Source: Myxococcales bacterium (GTDB lineage: Bacteria; Desulfobacterota_B; Binatia; UBA1149; SPBQ01). From it: a stretch of DNA of 9,414 nt. The notes under the pieces are model-generated. The model was not told where the DNA came from and ran no database searches. It saw only the letters and a program-made list of their open reading frames with translations. Where the stretch lies: contig SPBQ01000056.1 in NCBI GenBank assembly GCA_004525875.1, forward strand, positions 1 through 9,414, given 5' to 3'. A program made the translations under genes and the position numbers. Shown here piece after piece: positions 1-7,157 of this stretch. The stretch's first letter is position 1. Every line of letters begins with the position of its first letter.

Positions 1-20
1 AGGCTGCGACCGACCCATCG

Positions 21-263
21 ATGGAGCTGGCCTGCCCCGCGTGTAGCGATCTCGTCAAATCGATCGCCGTCCCCGACTGGAATCCACACATCACCAACTG
101 GTGGGGCGAGGGGCGCGGGGAGGACTGCGGAATCGCCTCGGGCCGATACGACGTGCGATCGGCCGATCCGGCGCCGACGTGCATGGAGGTCACGACCTGC
201 CGCACCTGCGGCGATTACAACGGCCTGGCGACGCTCGAGGAATGCTCGGAACCGGAAAGCTGA
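21..263 (+). CDS. Hypothetical Cys-rich protein, possibly 5'-partial
   Basis: Encodes 80 residues from the ATG at 21 to a TGA at 261-263. The frame is open to the left edge of the window (the codons before the ATG read A-A-T-D-P-S), so this may be the tail of a longer protein. Visible features are a CPAC pair at residues 5-8, a second pair in the TTCRTCGDYNG stretch near residues 58-65, further single cysteines near 36, 54 and 75, and two adjacent tryptophans near residue 27. Two CxxC pairs suggest a metal-binding knuckle, but I do not recognise a family. It converges on the leftward membrane-protein gene with only 18 nt between the stop codons. No terminator hairpin with a T-run was seen in that gap. 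Coding status is moderately supported and function is unknown. Confidence 0.45.
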   Translation: MELACPACSDLVKSIAVPDWNPHITNWWGEGRGEDCGIASGRYDVRSADPAPTCMEVTTCRTCGDYNGLATLEECSEPES

Positions 264-281
264 CGGGGCGTCGGGCTCGAG

Positions 282-752
282 CTAGGCGAACAGCTTCCGC
301 AGGATCAGCAACAGCGTCCCCAGGTCGATGAACGCGTAGGGTAGCCAGACGGCGGGGCTCACGAACGCGTCGCGCAGCGCCTGCTTCTTCTCGCCGCCGA
401 CGAGAACGTCGAACGGATTGACGGGGGACTTCCAGCTCTTCAGCGTCGCCTCGTCGGCAGCAGGGAGCTCGTCGATCCACTCGCGCAGCTGCTTGCGGCG
501 CATCTTGTAGATCACGCCGACGTAGGAGAGGTACACGTCGACCAGCCACAGCCCCATGGCGGCGGGGACGATGGTGATCAGGATCGTGAAGATCGACAGC
601 TCGTGGGCAGAGGCCACCGTGACGGCAATGAGCCACGACGCCAGAGCCACGGCGCGAACGAGCGTGGTGGCGAGCAGCTCCGTCTCGACGACGCGTGACA
701 GGTTCTCGTGCTCGGCGAGGACGCACTCACGCTTGAAGTCTCTCAGATCCAT
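282..752 (-). CDS. Small three-helix membrane protein, last gene of the molybdenum hydroxylase operon
   Basis: Encodes 156 residues. Hydrophobic segments lie at about residues 28-47, 53-82 and 133-153, so three membrane helices are likely. They are separated by a charged, probably cytoplasmic loop (residues 84-130) beginning KMRRKQLREW. The first 25 residues are charged and helical. The ATG at 752 follows a GGAG ribosome binding site with 5 nt spacing (minus strand, 753-773). Only 21 nt separate it from the stop of the catalytic-subunit gene, so it is probably co-transcribed and translated with it. I do not recognise a named family. It does not resemble CoxG, CoxD, CoxE or the XdhC maturation proteins often found at this place. 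Membrane attachment of the enzyme or transport of its substrate are possible roles by context only. Confidence 0.75.
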   Translation of the reverse strand: MDLRDFKRECVLAEHENLSRVVETELLATTLVRAVALASWLIAVTVASAHELSIFTILITIVPAAMGLWLVDVYLSYVGVIYKMRRKQLREWIDELPAADEATLKSWKSPVNPFDVLVGGEKKQALRDAFVSPAVWLPYAFIDLGTLLLILRKLFA

Positions 753-773
753 CGATGCTCCATCCCGGGGGGC

Positions 774-3184
774 TCAGCCCTTGGCCTGCTGCAGTAGCGT
801 CCACACGCGGTTCGGCGCCGCCGGCACCTCCAGGGCGCGTACGCCGAGGTGGCCGATCGCGTCGTTGATCGCGCACAGGACGGCAGCCGGCGTGGTGTGC
901 ATTGCGCCCTCGCCGGCGCCCTTGGCGCCGAGTGGCGTGAACGGCGACGGCGTGCACAGCGCCTTCTTCTCCGTCATCGGCACCTCGTAGATAGAGGGCA
1001 GCAGGTAGTCCATGAACGTCGAGGTCAGCAACTGGCCGTCCTCATCGTAGACGTACTCCTCGAGCAGTGCGGCGCCGACGCCCTGAGCGACACCGCCCTG
1101 GGTCTGGCCCTCGACGTTGGAGGGATTGAGACGGGTACCGCAGTCGTCGGCGATCCAGTAGCCCTTGATCTCGACCATGCCGGTCTCGGCGTCGACCTCG
1201 ACGAGCACCAGATGGCAGGCGTTGGCCGCGGTGAGATAGCTCTTGGCTCTGCCCTCCTCGTCGGCCGGTGTGCGGCCCGGGGCGGTCCAGACGTAAGTCG
1301 CTTCGGGATTGGGGTCGACGTCCTCGGGCAGCAGATGGCTGCCGGCGAACATGCAGCCGGCAATGTCGGTGAGGCCGACCCTGGCCTCGGGCATGCCCTT
1401 CACGCGGAACACGCCGTCGTAGAACTCGCAGGCCTCGAGCGGGGTTTGCAGCAGGCCGGAGGCGACCTTGAGCATCTTCTCGGTGAGCAGCTGACAGGCA
1501 CCGAGGATCGCACCCGTGAGCGCCACGCCGAGGCGGCTGCCTCCCGGCCCGAAGTGCGGCGGCGCCGCTACGCTGTCGAGCGGTACGACGCGCACGTCTT
1601 CCATCTCGACCTTGAAGTAGTCGGCCAGCAGCTGGGCGGCCACCGTGTACTGCCCCTGCCCCTCCAGCGAGAAGCCGACCTTGCACGTGATCTTGCCGAA
1701 CGGGTCGACGCCGATCGTCGTGCCCTCAGGTACGCCGGTGCCAGGCTGACCGACGATGGCATAGGCGTTCCAGTCGAACACGCCTGGCTCGATCGTGTTC
1801 ACGAGACCGATGCCGAGCAGCCGTCCCTCGGCACGCGCCTTGGCCTGCTCCGCGCGCAGCTTCGTGTAGTCGCCCATCGCGAGGGCGGTGTCGAGTGTGG
1901 CGGCGTAGTCGCCCGAGTCGTACTCGTTGCCACTCGGGATCGTGTACGGAAACGCGTCCTTCGGGATGAAGTTCTTGCGGCGGATCTCGGCGGGATCCAT
2001 GCCGAGATCGCGTGCGGCGAAGTCGACCGTCTGCTCGAGCGCCCAGTTCTGCGGCGGCGGACCCATGCCGCGGTACGGACTACCGGGAAGCTTGTTGGTC
2101 GCGACGATCGTCAGATCGTACTGCGCGACGGGGATCGCGTAGTTGCCCGTGAAGGCCGCCAGCGGCTTGGCCGCGCTCACTGCGCCCCACGCCTCGGCCG
2201 ATGCGCCGAGATCATCGAGCAGCTTGACCTTGAGGCCGGTGATCGTGCCGTCGTTCTTGAAGGCGAGCGACAGATCGTAGTGGCGGTCCCAGGCCTGGCC
2301 GGCGCCGCCGGCCAGATACTCCATGCGATCCTCGATCCACTTCACGGGCCGGCCGCCGGCCTTGCGCGACAGCAACGCCGTGATGTCGGGACCGCGAAAG
2401 CCCCCCTTGCCGCCGAAGCTGCCGCCGTGCGGCTGGCTGATGATGCGGACCTTGTTGGTCGGTATGCCGAGCGCCGCGGCGCGCCCCAGGCCGAAGTGGT
2501 ACTGCGACTGGAAGCTTCCCCAGCAGGTCAGCGACTGCTCGATCGGATCCCACTGGCTGATGCAGCCGAACGTTTCGAGCGGGTTCGCGCCGAGCCGATA
2601 CCAGCGGTAGCTCTCGGTCACTACGCGGTCGGCGGCCGCGAACGCAGCGTCTACCTCGCCCCACGTGAACACACGCTGGAAGATCGTGTTCGTTCCCTTG
2701 TCCTCGTGGATCAAGGGCGCGGCGCCGTCGGCCGCCTTGCGCGCGTCGACGTTGGCCTCGAGCCTCTCATACTCTACGGTGATCAGCTCGAGCGCGTCCT
2801 CGGCGATGTAACGGCTCGCGGCCGCGACGGCGAGGACCGGCTCGCCGACGAAGCGGACCTTGTCGGTGGCGAGGCAGTAGCCGGCCCAGCCCTCCGGGAT
2901 CGTGGTCATCGGATTCGCCCAGCGAAGAACGTCCTCACCCGTGAGCACTGCCACGACACCGGGCAGCTGCTCGGCCGCGCTCGTGTCGATCGAGGTGATG
3001 CGTGCGTGCGCGTGCGGGCTTCTGAGGATCGCGCAGTGGAGCATCCCCGGCATGACGAGGTTGTCGATGAACGGAGTGCGCCCCGTGACGAGTTGTGGAT
3101 CCTCGATACGATTGACCGCGGTACCGATGAAACGAGGTTCGCTGTTGGGAAGCTCCGCGATGCTGTGCGGGATCTTGACCGACA

Positions 3185-3185
<1 letters not shown>
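774..3185 (-). CDS. Molybdopterin-binding catalytic subunit of a CoxL-like (xanthine dehydrogenase family) hydroxylase
   Basis: Encodes 803 residues, normal for this subunit. The start chosen is the ATG at 3185-3183, which shares its A with the TGA of the iron-sulfur gene (TGATG). Codons further upstream in this frame are only a shadow of that gene. The N-terminal hammerhead domain (about residues 15-150) holds the RSPHAHARI motif. The cofactor-binding part has GGSFGGKGG (254-262), EGQGQYT (508-514) and EGQTQGGVAQGVG (692-704). The C-terminal GAKGAGEGA carries the conserved catalytic glutamate, E759. At the substrate loop the protein reads SPYRGMGP (369-376), not the AYxCSFR of form I CO dehydrogenase. 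The copper-ligand cysteine is therefore absent and CO oxidation is unlikely. The family hydroxylates purines, aromatic heterocycles or aldehydes at a Mo centre, passing electrons through the Fe-S and FAD subunits. The substrate cannot be read from sequence. Confidence 0.93.
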
Positions 3186-3670
<485 letters not shown>

Positions 3671-3715
3671 CTTCAAATGCTCGGCTCTCTCGTGCTCGTG
3701 TCCGTGACGGTGCCG

Positions 3716-4591
3716 TTACGCGCGCGCGGCGCGATCGGCCGCCTCCATCAAGGCACGGCGCGTGAGAACGCGCGCAAGATCGGTCCTGTACTCGGCCGTG
3801 GCGTGGACATCGGAGAGCGGCTCCTCGAGCGTAGCGATCGCCTTCTCACCGGCCGTCGCGAACAAGCTCTCGCCCGGCATCTCGCCCGCAATCGATTGCT
3901 CGGCTGCCTCGGCGCGGACCGCCTTCTCACCGACACCGAACATCACGATGCGCGAGTCGGCGATCTTTGCGCCGCCCTCGAGTGTGACCGTCGCCACCAC
4001 CCCGGCAAGCGCGAAGTCCCCATGGCGGCGCGCCACCTCCTGAACGGAGTGGCCGCTCCGCTCCGGCAGCAGTGGAAAGCGGATCTCCGTGAGCAGCTCG
4101 GTCGGCTCCAGCGAAGTCGTGAGATACGTGACAAAGAACTCGTCGACGTCGATCTCGCGCTCACCATCGGGGCCGCGCGCCTTGAAGGTGGCGCCGAGCG
4201 CCGTGGCCACCGCCGGCAACTCGGCCGCCGGGTCGGCGTGAACGAGCGAGCCTCCGACCGTGCCCTGGTTGCGGTTCTGCGGGTGGGCCACGTAGTGCAT
4301 CACGTCGTGCAGCAACCCGAAGCGCTCGCGGACCTCGCCGGAAAGCTCGAGGGTCCGCTGGCGAGTCATCGCGCCGATCGAGACGCCGGAATCGTCGACA
4401 CGGATGAAGTCCAGATCGGGAATGCGGGCGACGTCTATAAGGATGCTGGGTCGTGCCAGCCGCATGTTGAGCAGCGGCATGAGGCTCTGGCCGCCGGCGA
4501 GGATCTTGGCGTCGAAGTCGTGCTCGCAGAGCAGGCCTACCGCTTCCTCGACCGCCGTGGGCGCTACATAATCGAAGACCGGCGGCTTCAT
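3716..4591 (-). CDS. FAD-binding subunit (CoxM-like) of the molybdenum hydroxylase
   Basis: Encodes 291 residues, full length for the medium subunit. It starts with the family-typical MKPPVFDYVAP. The FAD diphosphate loop AGGQSLMPLLNMR lies at residues 32-44, and the second FAD motif, including TVGGSLVHADPAAELP, at about 111-126. The C-terminal third matches the CO dehydrogenase flavoprotein C-terminal domain in position, with ARRHGDFALAGVVA near 188-201. It takes electrons from the [2Fe-2S] subunit and hands them to an external acceptor. It is the first gene of the leftward operon. No clear ribosome binding site precedes the ATG at 4591, so initiation may be weak, leaderless or directed by mRNA context. 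A GAACnnGTTC palindrome lies 45 nt upstream of the start. Confidence 0.94.
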   Translation of the reverse strand: MKPPVFDYVAPTAVEEAVGLLCEHDFDAKILAGGQSLMPLLNMRLARPSILIDVARIPDLDFIRVDDSGVSIGAMTRQRTLELSGEVRERFGLLHDVMHYVAHPQNRNQGTVGGSLVHADPAAELPAVATALGATFKARGPDGEREIDVDEFFVTYLTTSLEPTELLTEIRFPLLPERSGHSVQEVARRHGDFALAGVVATVTLEGGAKIADSRIVMFGVGEKAVRAEAAEQSIAGEMPGESLFATAGEKAIATLEEPLSDVHATAEYRTDLARVLTRRALMEAADRAARA

Positions 4592-4635
4592 CGCCGGGTA
4601 GGCTTACACGCGCCGACTGTCCAAGTCGACCGAAC

Positions 4636-4649
4636 TGGAACGTGTTCTA
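4636..4649. promoter_or_regulatory. Candidate TetR-family operator upstream of the molybdenum hydroxylase operon
   Basis: The plus strand reads TGGAACGTGTTCTA. On the minus strand, the direction of the operon, this is TAGAACACGTTCCA, which fits TnnAACnnGTTnnA exactly with a palindromic GAACnnGTTC core. That consensus is known for KstR and is similar to sites of other TetR-type lipid or sterol regulators in actinobacteria. It sits 45 nt before the FAD-subunit ATG, where a repressor could cover a promoter. No convincing -35/-10 pair was found around it. No regulator gene lies in the window, so the binding protein is unknown. A short palindrome can occur by chance. Confidence 0.4.
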
Positions 4650-4751
4650 GCCGCGCACGACGACTTCGCGCTCCAGGCGCGTGCCCAACCGGACGCGCGC
4701 AACCTCGATGTCGTAGCGAACCTGAAGGTTCAGCCAGAAGCGCTCTGACAT
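4647..4751 (-). pseudogene. C-terminal fragment of a HigA-type antitoxin
   Basis: The minus-strand frame from 4751 to the TAG at 4649-4647 reads S-E-R, then FWLNLQVRYDIEVAR, then VRLGTRLEREVVVRG and stop, 34 residues with an ATG. FWLNLQ-x-xYDLxxAR followed by ...REV is the characteristic C-terminal tail of the HigA/XRE-family addiction-module antidotes. The N-terminal part and the helix-turn-helix DNA-binding domain (roughly 60 residues) are absent, and an in-frame TAG lies at 4772-4770. No HigB-type toxin is nearby. An AGAGGA-like sequence precedes the ATG at 4751, but the peptide lacks the DNA-binding domain and is most likely a relic. Its upstream end abuts the integrase fragment, which marks a deletion junction near 4749-4757. 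Its stop codon lies inside the candidate operator. Confidence 0.7.
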
Positions 4752-4837
4752 TCCTCTGCCTGCTCGGTCCTATAGCTGTAGTGCTTCGAGGGAATCGCCA
4801 CGCACAGCTGGTCGAGCAACCGGGGCGACCGGCTCAT
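4730..4837 (-). pseudogene. N-terminal fragment of an integron-integrase-type tyrosine recombinase
   Basis: From an ATG at 4837 the minus strand reads M-SRSPRLLDQL, then CVAIPSKHYSYRTEQA, then an unrelated tail ending in TGA at 4732-4730 (35 residues). LLDQL-x-x-x-I-x-x-x-HYSxRTEQA is the signature start of the SAM-like N-terminal core-binding domain of IntI-type and related recombinases, normally continuing YVxWV...FHGxRHP. Here homology stops after TEQA (about 4757), so more than 250 residues, including the catalytic R-H-R-Y domain, are gone. The frame is open upstream to an ATG at 4942, but those residues show no family signal. Orientation is leftward, facing away from the rightward genes that start at 5012. 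Close relatives also occur outside integrons, so IntI identity is probable rather than certain. Confidence 0.6.
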
Positions 4838-4981
4838 CGACCGCCCCGCAGTATGACCAGACCCGGCCGCAGCGCTTGCCAGTTCATGAGCTGTCGTAGT
4901 ATCGAGGAGTTTGAGCGGCGTCGGCAATTGCGGACCTGTCATGTCACGTCAGTTCGACCCGCCAAAGCCTGTTAGCTGGCT

Positions 4982-4987
4982 TAGAAT
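4982..4987 (+). promoter_or_regulatory. Possible -10 element for the HAD phosphatase gene
   Basis: TAGAAT matches the TATAAT consensus at five of six positions and lies 24 nt before the ATG at 5012. No acceptable -35 hexamer occurs 16-18 nt upstream (the bases there are GC-rich), so this is only a weak candidate. A clear AAAGAGGA ribosome binding site follows at 4996-5003. Just upstream, AAGCC (4965-4969) and GGCTT (4977-4981) could form a five-base-pair hairpin with an eight-base loop. Confidence 0.2.
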
Positions 4988-5011
4988 CACCAATCAAAGA
5001 GGAATGCGACG

Positions 5012-6013
5012 ATGATGAAGCGGACTCTCCTAGCTGCACTCGCCCTGGGCTTGGCCCTGGTCTTCGGTGACCTGACGATAGCCCAGACCACGGACCCGCT
5101 TGCTTCCTGGAACGATGGAAAGGCTAAGCAGTCCATCGTCGACTTCGTGGCAAAGGTGACGAAGAAGGGCTCACCTGACTTCGTGCCGCCCGCCGAGCGC
5201 ATCGCCACGTTCGACAATGACGGCACTCTCTGGGCCGAACAGCCGATGTATTTCCAACTCTTCTTCGCGCTCGACCGCGTGAAGGCGCTCGCCCCGCAAC
5301 ATCCAGAATGGAAGGACGAGGAGCCCTTCGCCTCGCTGCTCAAGGGAGATGTGAAAGACGCACTCGCAAGCGGCGAACCCGCGATACTCGAAATCGTCAT
5401 GGCTACCCACGCCGGCATGACCACCGAGGAGTTCGAGAAGATCGTGAAGGATTGGATCGCCACGGCGAAACATCCGACGACAAAGCGGCTTTACACCCAG
5501 ATGGTCTATCAGCCGATGCTCGAAGTCCTCGCCTACCTGCACGCGAACGGCTTCAAGACGTTCATCGTCTCCGGTGGTGGCATCGAGTTCGTGCGCCCAT
5601 GGACAGAGAGAGTCTATGGCATCCCAACCGAACGGGTCGTCGGCAGCAGTATCAAGACCAAGTTTGAAATGCTCGAGGGCAAGCCCGTGCTCCTCCGCCT
5701 GCCGGAGATCAACTTCATTGACGACAAGGACGGCAAACCCATTGGCATCAACTCGCACGTCGGCCGTCGCCCGATCGCCGCATTCGGCAACTCCGACGGC
5801 GACCTGCAGATGCTGCAATGGACCACTGCAGGACAAGGTCCACGATTCGCGCTCTACCTCCACCACACGGACGCCGAGCGCGAATGGGCTTACGACCGCA
5901 ATTCCAGCATCGGCCGCTTGGACAAGGGGCTCGACGAAGCAGGGGCGAAAGGCTGGACAGTTGTAGACATGAAGCAGGACTGGAAGGTCATCTACCCGCC
6001 TGCGAAGCGGTGA
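5012..6013 (+). CDS. Exported HAD-superfamily phosphatase
   Basis: Encodes 333 residues. A Sec-type signal peptide is clear: MMKR followed by a hydrophobic stretch (residues 5-18), with probable cleavage near A24-Q25 (TIA-Q). Haloacid dehalogenase motifs follow: motif I DNDGT at 68-72 (nucleophile D68 and acid/base D70), motif II serine S187 in IVSGGG, and motif IV GNSDGD at 259-264 with the Mg-binding aspartates. K242 is a possible motif III lysine. Between motifs I and II is a helical cap of about 110 residues. It resembles phosphoserine-phosphatase-like HAD hydrolases and probably removes phosphate from small molecules outside the cytoplasm; the substrate is unknown. AAAGAGGA (4996-5003) fits the ATG at 5012 (ATG 5015 is equally possible). 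Base composition looks less GC-extreme than the molybdenum hydroxylase operon, consistent with separate acquisition. Confidence 0.9.
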   Translation: MMKRTLLAALALGLALVFGDLTIAQTTDPLASWNDGKAKQSIVDFVAKVTKKGSPDFVPPAERIATFDNDGTLWAEQPMYFQLFFALDRVKALAPQHPEWKDEEPFASLLKGDVKDALASGEPAILEIVMATHAGMTTEEFEKIVKDWIATAKHPTTKRLYTQMVYQPMLEVLAYLHANGFKTFIVSGGGIEFVRPWTERVYGIPTERVVGSSIKTKFEMLEGKPVLLRLPEINFIDDKDGKPIGINSHVGRRPIAAFGNSDGDLQMLQWTTAGQGPRFALYLHHTDAEREWAYDRNSSIGRLDKGLDEAGAKGWTVVDMKQDWKVIYPPAKR

Positions 6014-6028
6014 AGCACGAGGGAGAAA

Positions 6029-6156
6029 CTGGCCTATGTGCGGAAGGTCCTCGTATGTCTGGACCTCAAGGGCGTCGACTACCGGATCGATGGGCCGAGT
6101 CCGGCGGCGACATAGAGTTCCACCAAGGTGTCGACGAGGCACGTGCCAGGAAGTAG
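6029..6156 (+). pseudogene. Glutathione S-transferase N-terminal remnant
   Basis: In the frame that follows the HAD stop, bases 6032-6091 read A-YVRKVLVCLDLKGVDYRID before reaching a TAG at 6113-6115. YVRKV-x-x-x-L-x-x-KG-x-x-Y is the first strand-helix of the thioredoxin-like N-terminal domain of glutathione S-transferases (usually preceded by a short strand and SP/SC). About 25 residues are recognisable. There is no start codon, no ribosome binding site and no rest of the roughly 200-residue protein. From 6103 a second frame reads GGDIEFHQGVDEARARK and stops at 6154-6156. It could be the far end of the same gene after an internal deletion, but I cannot assign it. It fills the gap between the HAD gene and the VOC gene. 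Confidence 0.55.
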
Positions 6157-6166
6157 ACAACCCAGC

Positions 6167-6589
6167 ATGGCGCTACAAGTGAAATCGCTCGATCACATCC
6201 ACATCTATGCGGCGGAGCCGGAGGAGTCTGCGCGATTCTATACGGATCACTTCGAAGCCGAGCCGATCTCACGCGACGTCAACCTCAACGGCGACACTCG
6301 GATCTTCCTTGCGCTTGGCGGACAAATTCTGGTGGTCGGCAGCTTTCCGAGCGGGCATGCCGCAGCACCTCCGCCCGAGGCGGGAGACGGAGCGTACCGC
6401 CACGGCTTCGGTGTCGCGCACTTCGGCCTGAACGTCGCAGACGTCGAGTCTGCGGTTGTGGAGCTCTCGGCTCGCGGGGTTCGCATGTTGAGCCAACCGG
6501 TCCGAGAGCCCTCGGGGCTGACGTACGCGTACGTCGCTGCGCCGGACGGTGTCGTCGTCGAGCTCACGCAGTACGAGTCCGCCGGCTAG
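6167..6589 (+). CDS. VOC-superfamily (glyoxalase/dioxygenase fold) protein
   Basis: Encodes 140 residues from the ATG at 6167. An upstream in-frame ATG at 6128 would add 13 residues unlike the family. It has two beta-alpha-beta-beta-beta modules: the first opens LDHIHIYAAEPEESARFYTDHF (residues 8-29) and the second HFGLNVADVESAVVEL (85-100). Likely metal ligands are H10 or H12, H85 and E132 (VVVELTQY). These are the usual positions for glyoxalase I, extradiol dioxygenases and fosfomycin or bleomycin resistance proteins. The sequence does not tell these activities apart, and substrate is unknown. A glycine- and proline-rich linker (about 61-80) separates the modules. AGGAAG at 6148-6153 is the only ribosome binding site candidate, at long spacing. 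The methyltransferase relic overlaps its 3' end in another frame. Confidence 0.85.
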   Translation: MALQVKSLDHIHIYAAEPEESARFYTDHFEAEPISRDVNLNGDTRIFLALGGQILVVGSFPSGHAAAPPPEAGDGAYRHGFGVAHFGLNVADVESAVVELSARGVRMLSQPVREPSGLTYAYVAAPDGVVVELTQYESAG

Positions 6590-6978
6590 CGCCCAGCTCT
6601 ACGACACCTACTGGGTACCCTCCGCCCTCCACGCCTATGCACGAGGCGTCGCCGACCACGTGAACCCTGGGGACCGTGTAGTCGATCTTGCCTGCGGTAC
6701 TCGCCTTGTTACCGGCTACGCGGCTGAGCGAGCCGGCTCGGGAGGTGAAGTCGTTGGCTACGACCTGACACGCGATCTCTTGGAAGCTGTCCGGGCGAAG
6801 AGTTTCGTGCGTGCACCGATCAGCTGGATCGAAGGGCCTCGTGGATCTTGACGACCTGGATTGGTTTCCCGCAGCCGAAGCCTTCGCGGCGGATGCTCAA
6901 GACTCGCTTGTCCCCTACATGGAGGAGAAAGCCCTAGTTGCGCCGTTTGCCACCGACGAGATCAGCGAGCGGGCGTGA
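6549..6978 (+). pseudogene. Class I SAM-dependent methyltransferase, internally deleted and frameshifted
   Basis: Homology begins at about 6588 with SAQLYDTYWVPSALHAYARG, followed by the SAM-binding motif I VVDLACGTRLVTG and acidic loop VVGYDLTRDLLEAVRAKSF, then ISWIEG. The frame then ends at a TGA (6849-6851). From 6835 another frame reads GLVDLDDLDWFPAAEAF, then AADAQDSLVPYMEEKALVAPF and stops at 6976-6978. That segment looks like the C-terminal end of the same methyltransferase type. The central 100-150 residues are missing, so an internal deletion with a frame change is the simplest explanation. Motif I reads CGTR where a second glycine is expected (CGTG), a further sign of decay. The N-terminus is also doubtful: the only ATG (6549) lies inside the VOC gene and gives a Ser-rich lead unlike the family. 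Confidence 0.65.
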
Positions 6979-6994
6979 CTGAACCCTGTTGGTA

Positions 6995-7125
6995 GCCTAA
7001 CGCTGGGGGTGGACTGGCCAACAGTGTGACGTTACGATTCTCGGCAATCTCTGGCATCAACCACCTGAGCCGTAGCGGACCGGTCAGCCTGTTGTCCATC
7101 CGCTGACGCTGAAAATCCGTTGGGC
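6995..7125. other. attC-like recombination site (candidate)
   Basis: The 131-nt segment starts with GCCTAAC (6995-7001, fits RYYYAAC) and ends with GTTGGGC (7119-7125, fits GTTRRRY). The ends are mutually complementary except for one position. Inside, GGGTGGAC (7007-7014) pairs with GTCCATCC (7094-7101) over eight positions including one G-T. After a five-base bulge, AACAGTGTGAC (7020-7030) pairs with GTCAGCCTGTT (7083-7093) at nine of eleven positions. Flanking consensus ends, an imperfect hairpin and extrahelical bases are the hallmarks of integron attC sites, and the length is within their known range. It lies just after the methyltransferase relic and 32 nt before the cupin ATG, as a cassette boundary would. 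The inner L boxes are not clear and no second site was found. Confidence 0.4.
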
Positions 7126-7157
7126 GGCGACGAGCGTCGCCAAGAGAGGGAGTAGCG

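Noticed and set aside
4965..4981. GTTAGCT in a small hairpin as an attI or attC core site upstream of the HAD gene
   Set aside because: GTTAGCT does not fit GTTRRRY because the third R is a C, and the stem has only five base pairs.
5171..6160. A 329-codon open frame on the minus strand
   Set aside because: It is antisense to the HAD phosphatase, which has a signal peptide, HAD motifs and a good ribosome binding site on the other strand.
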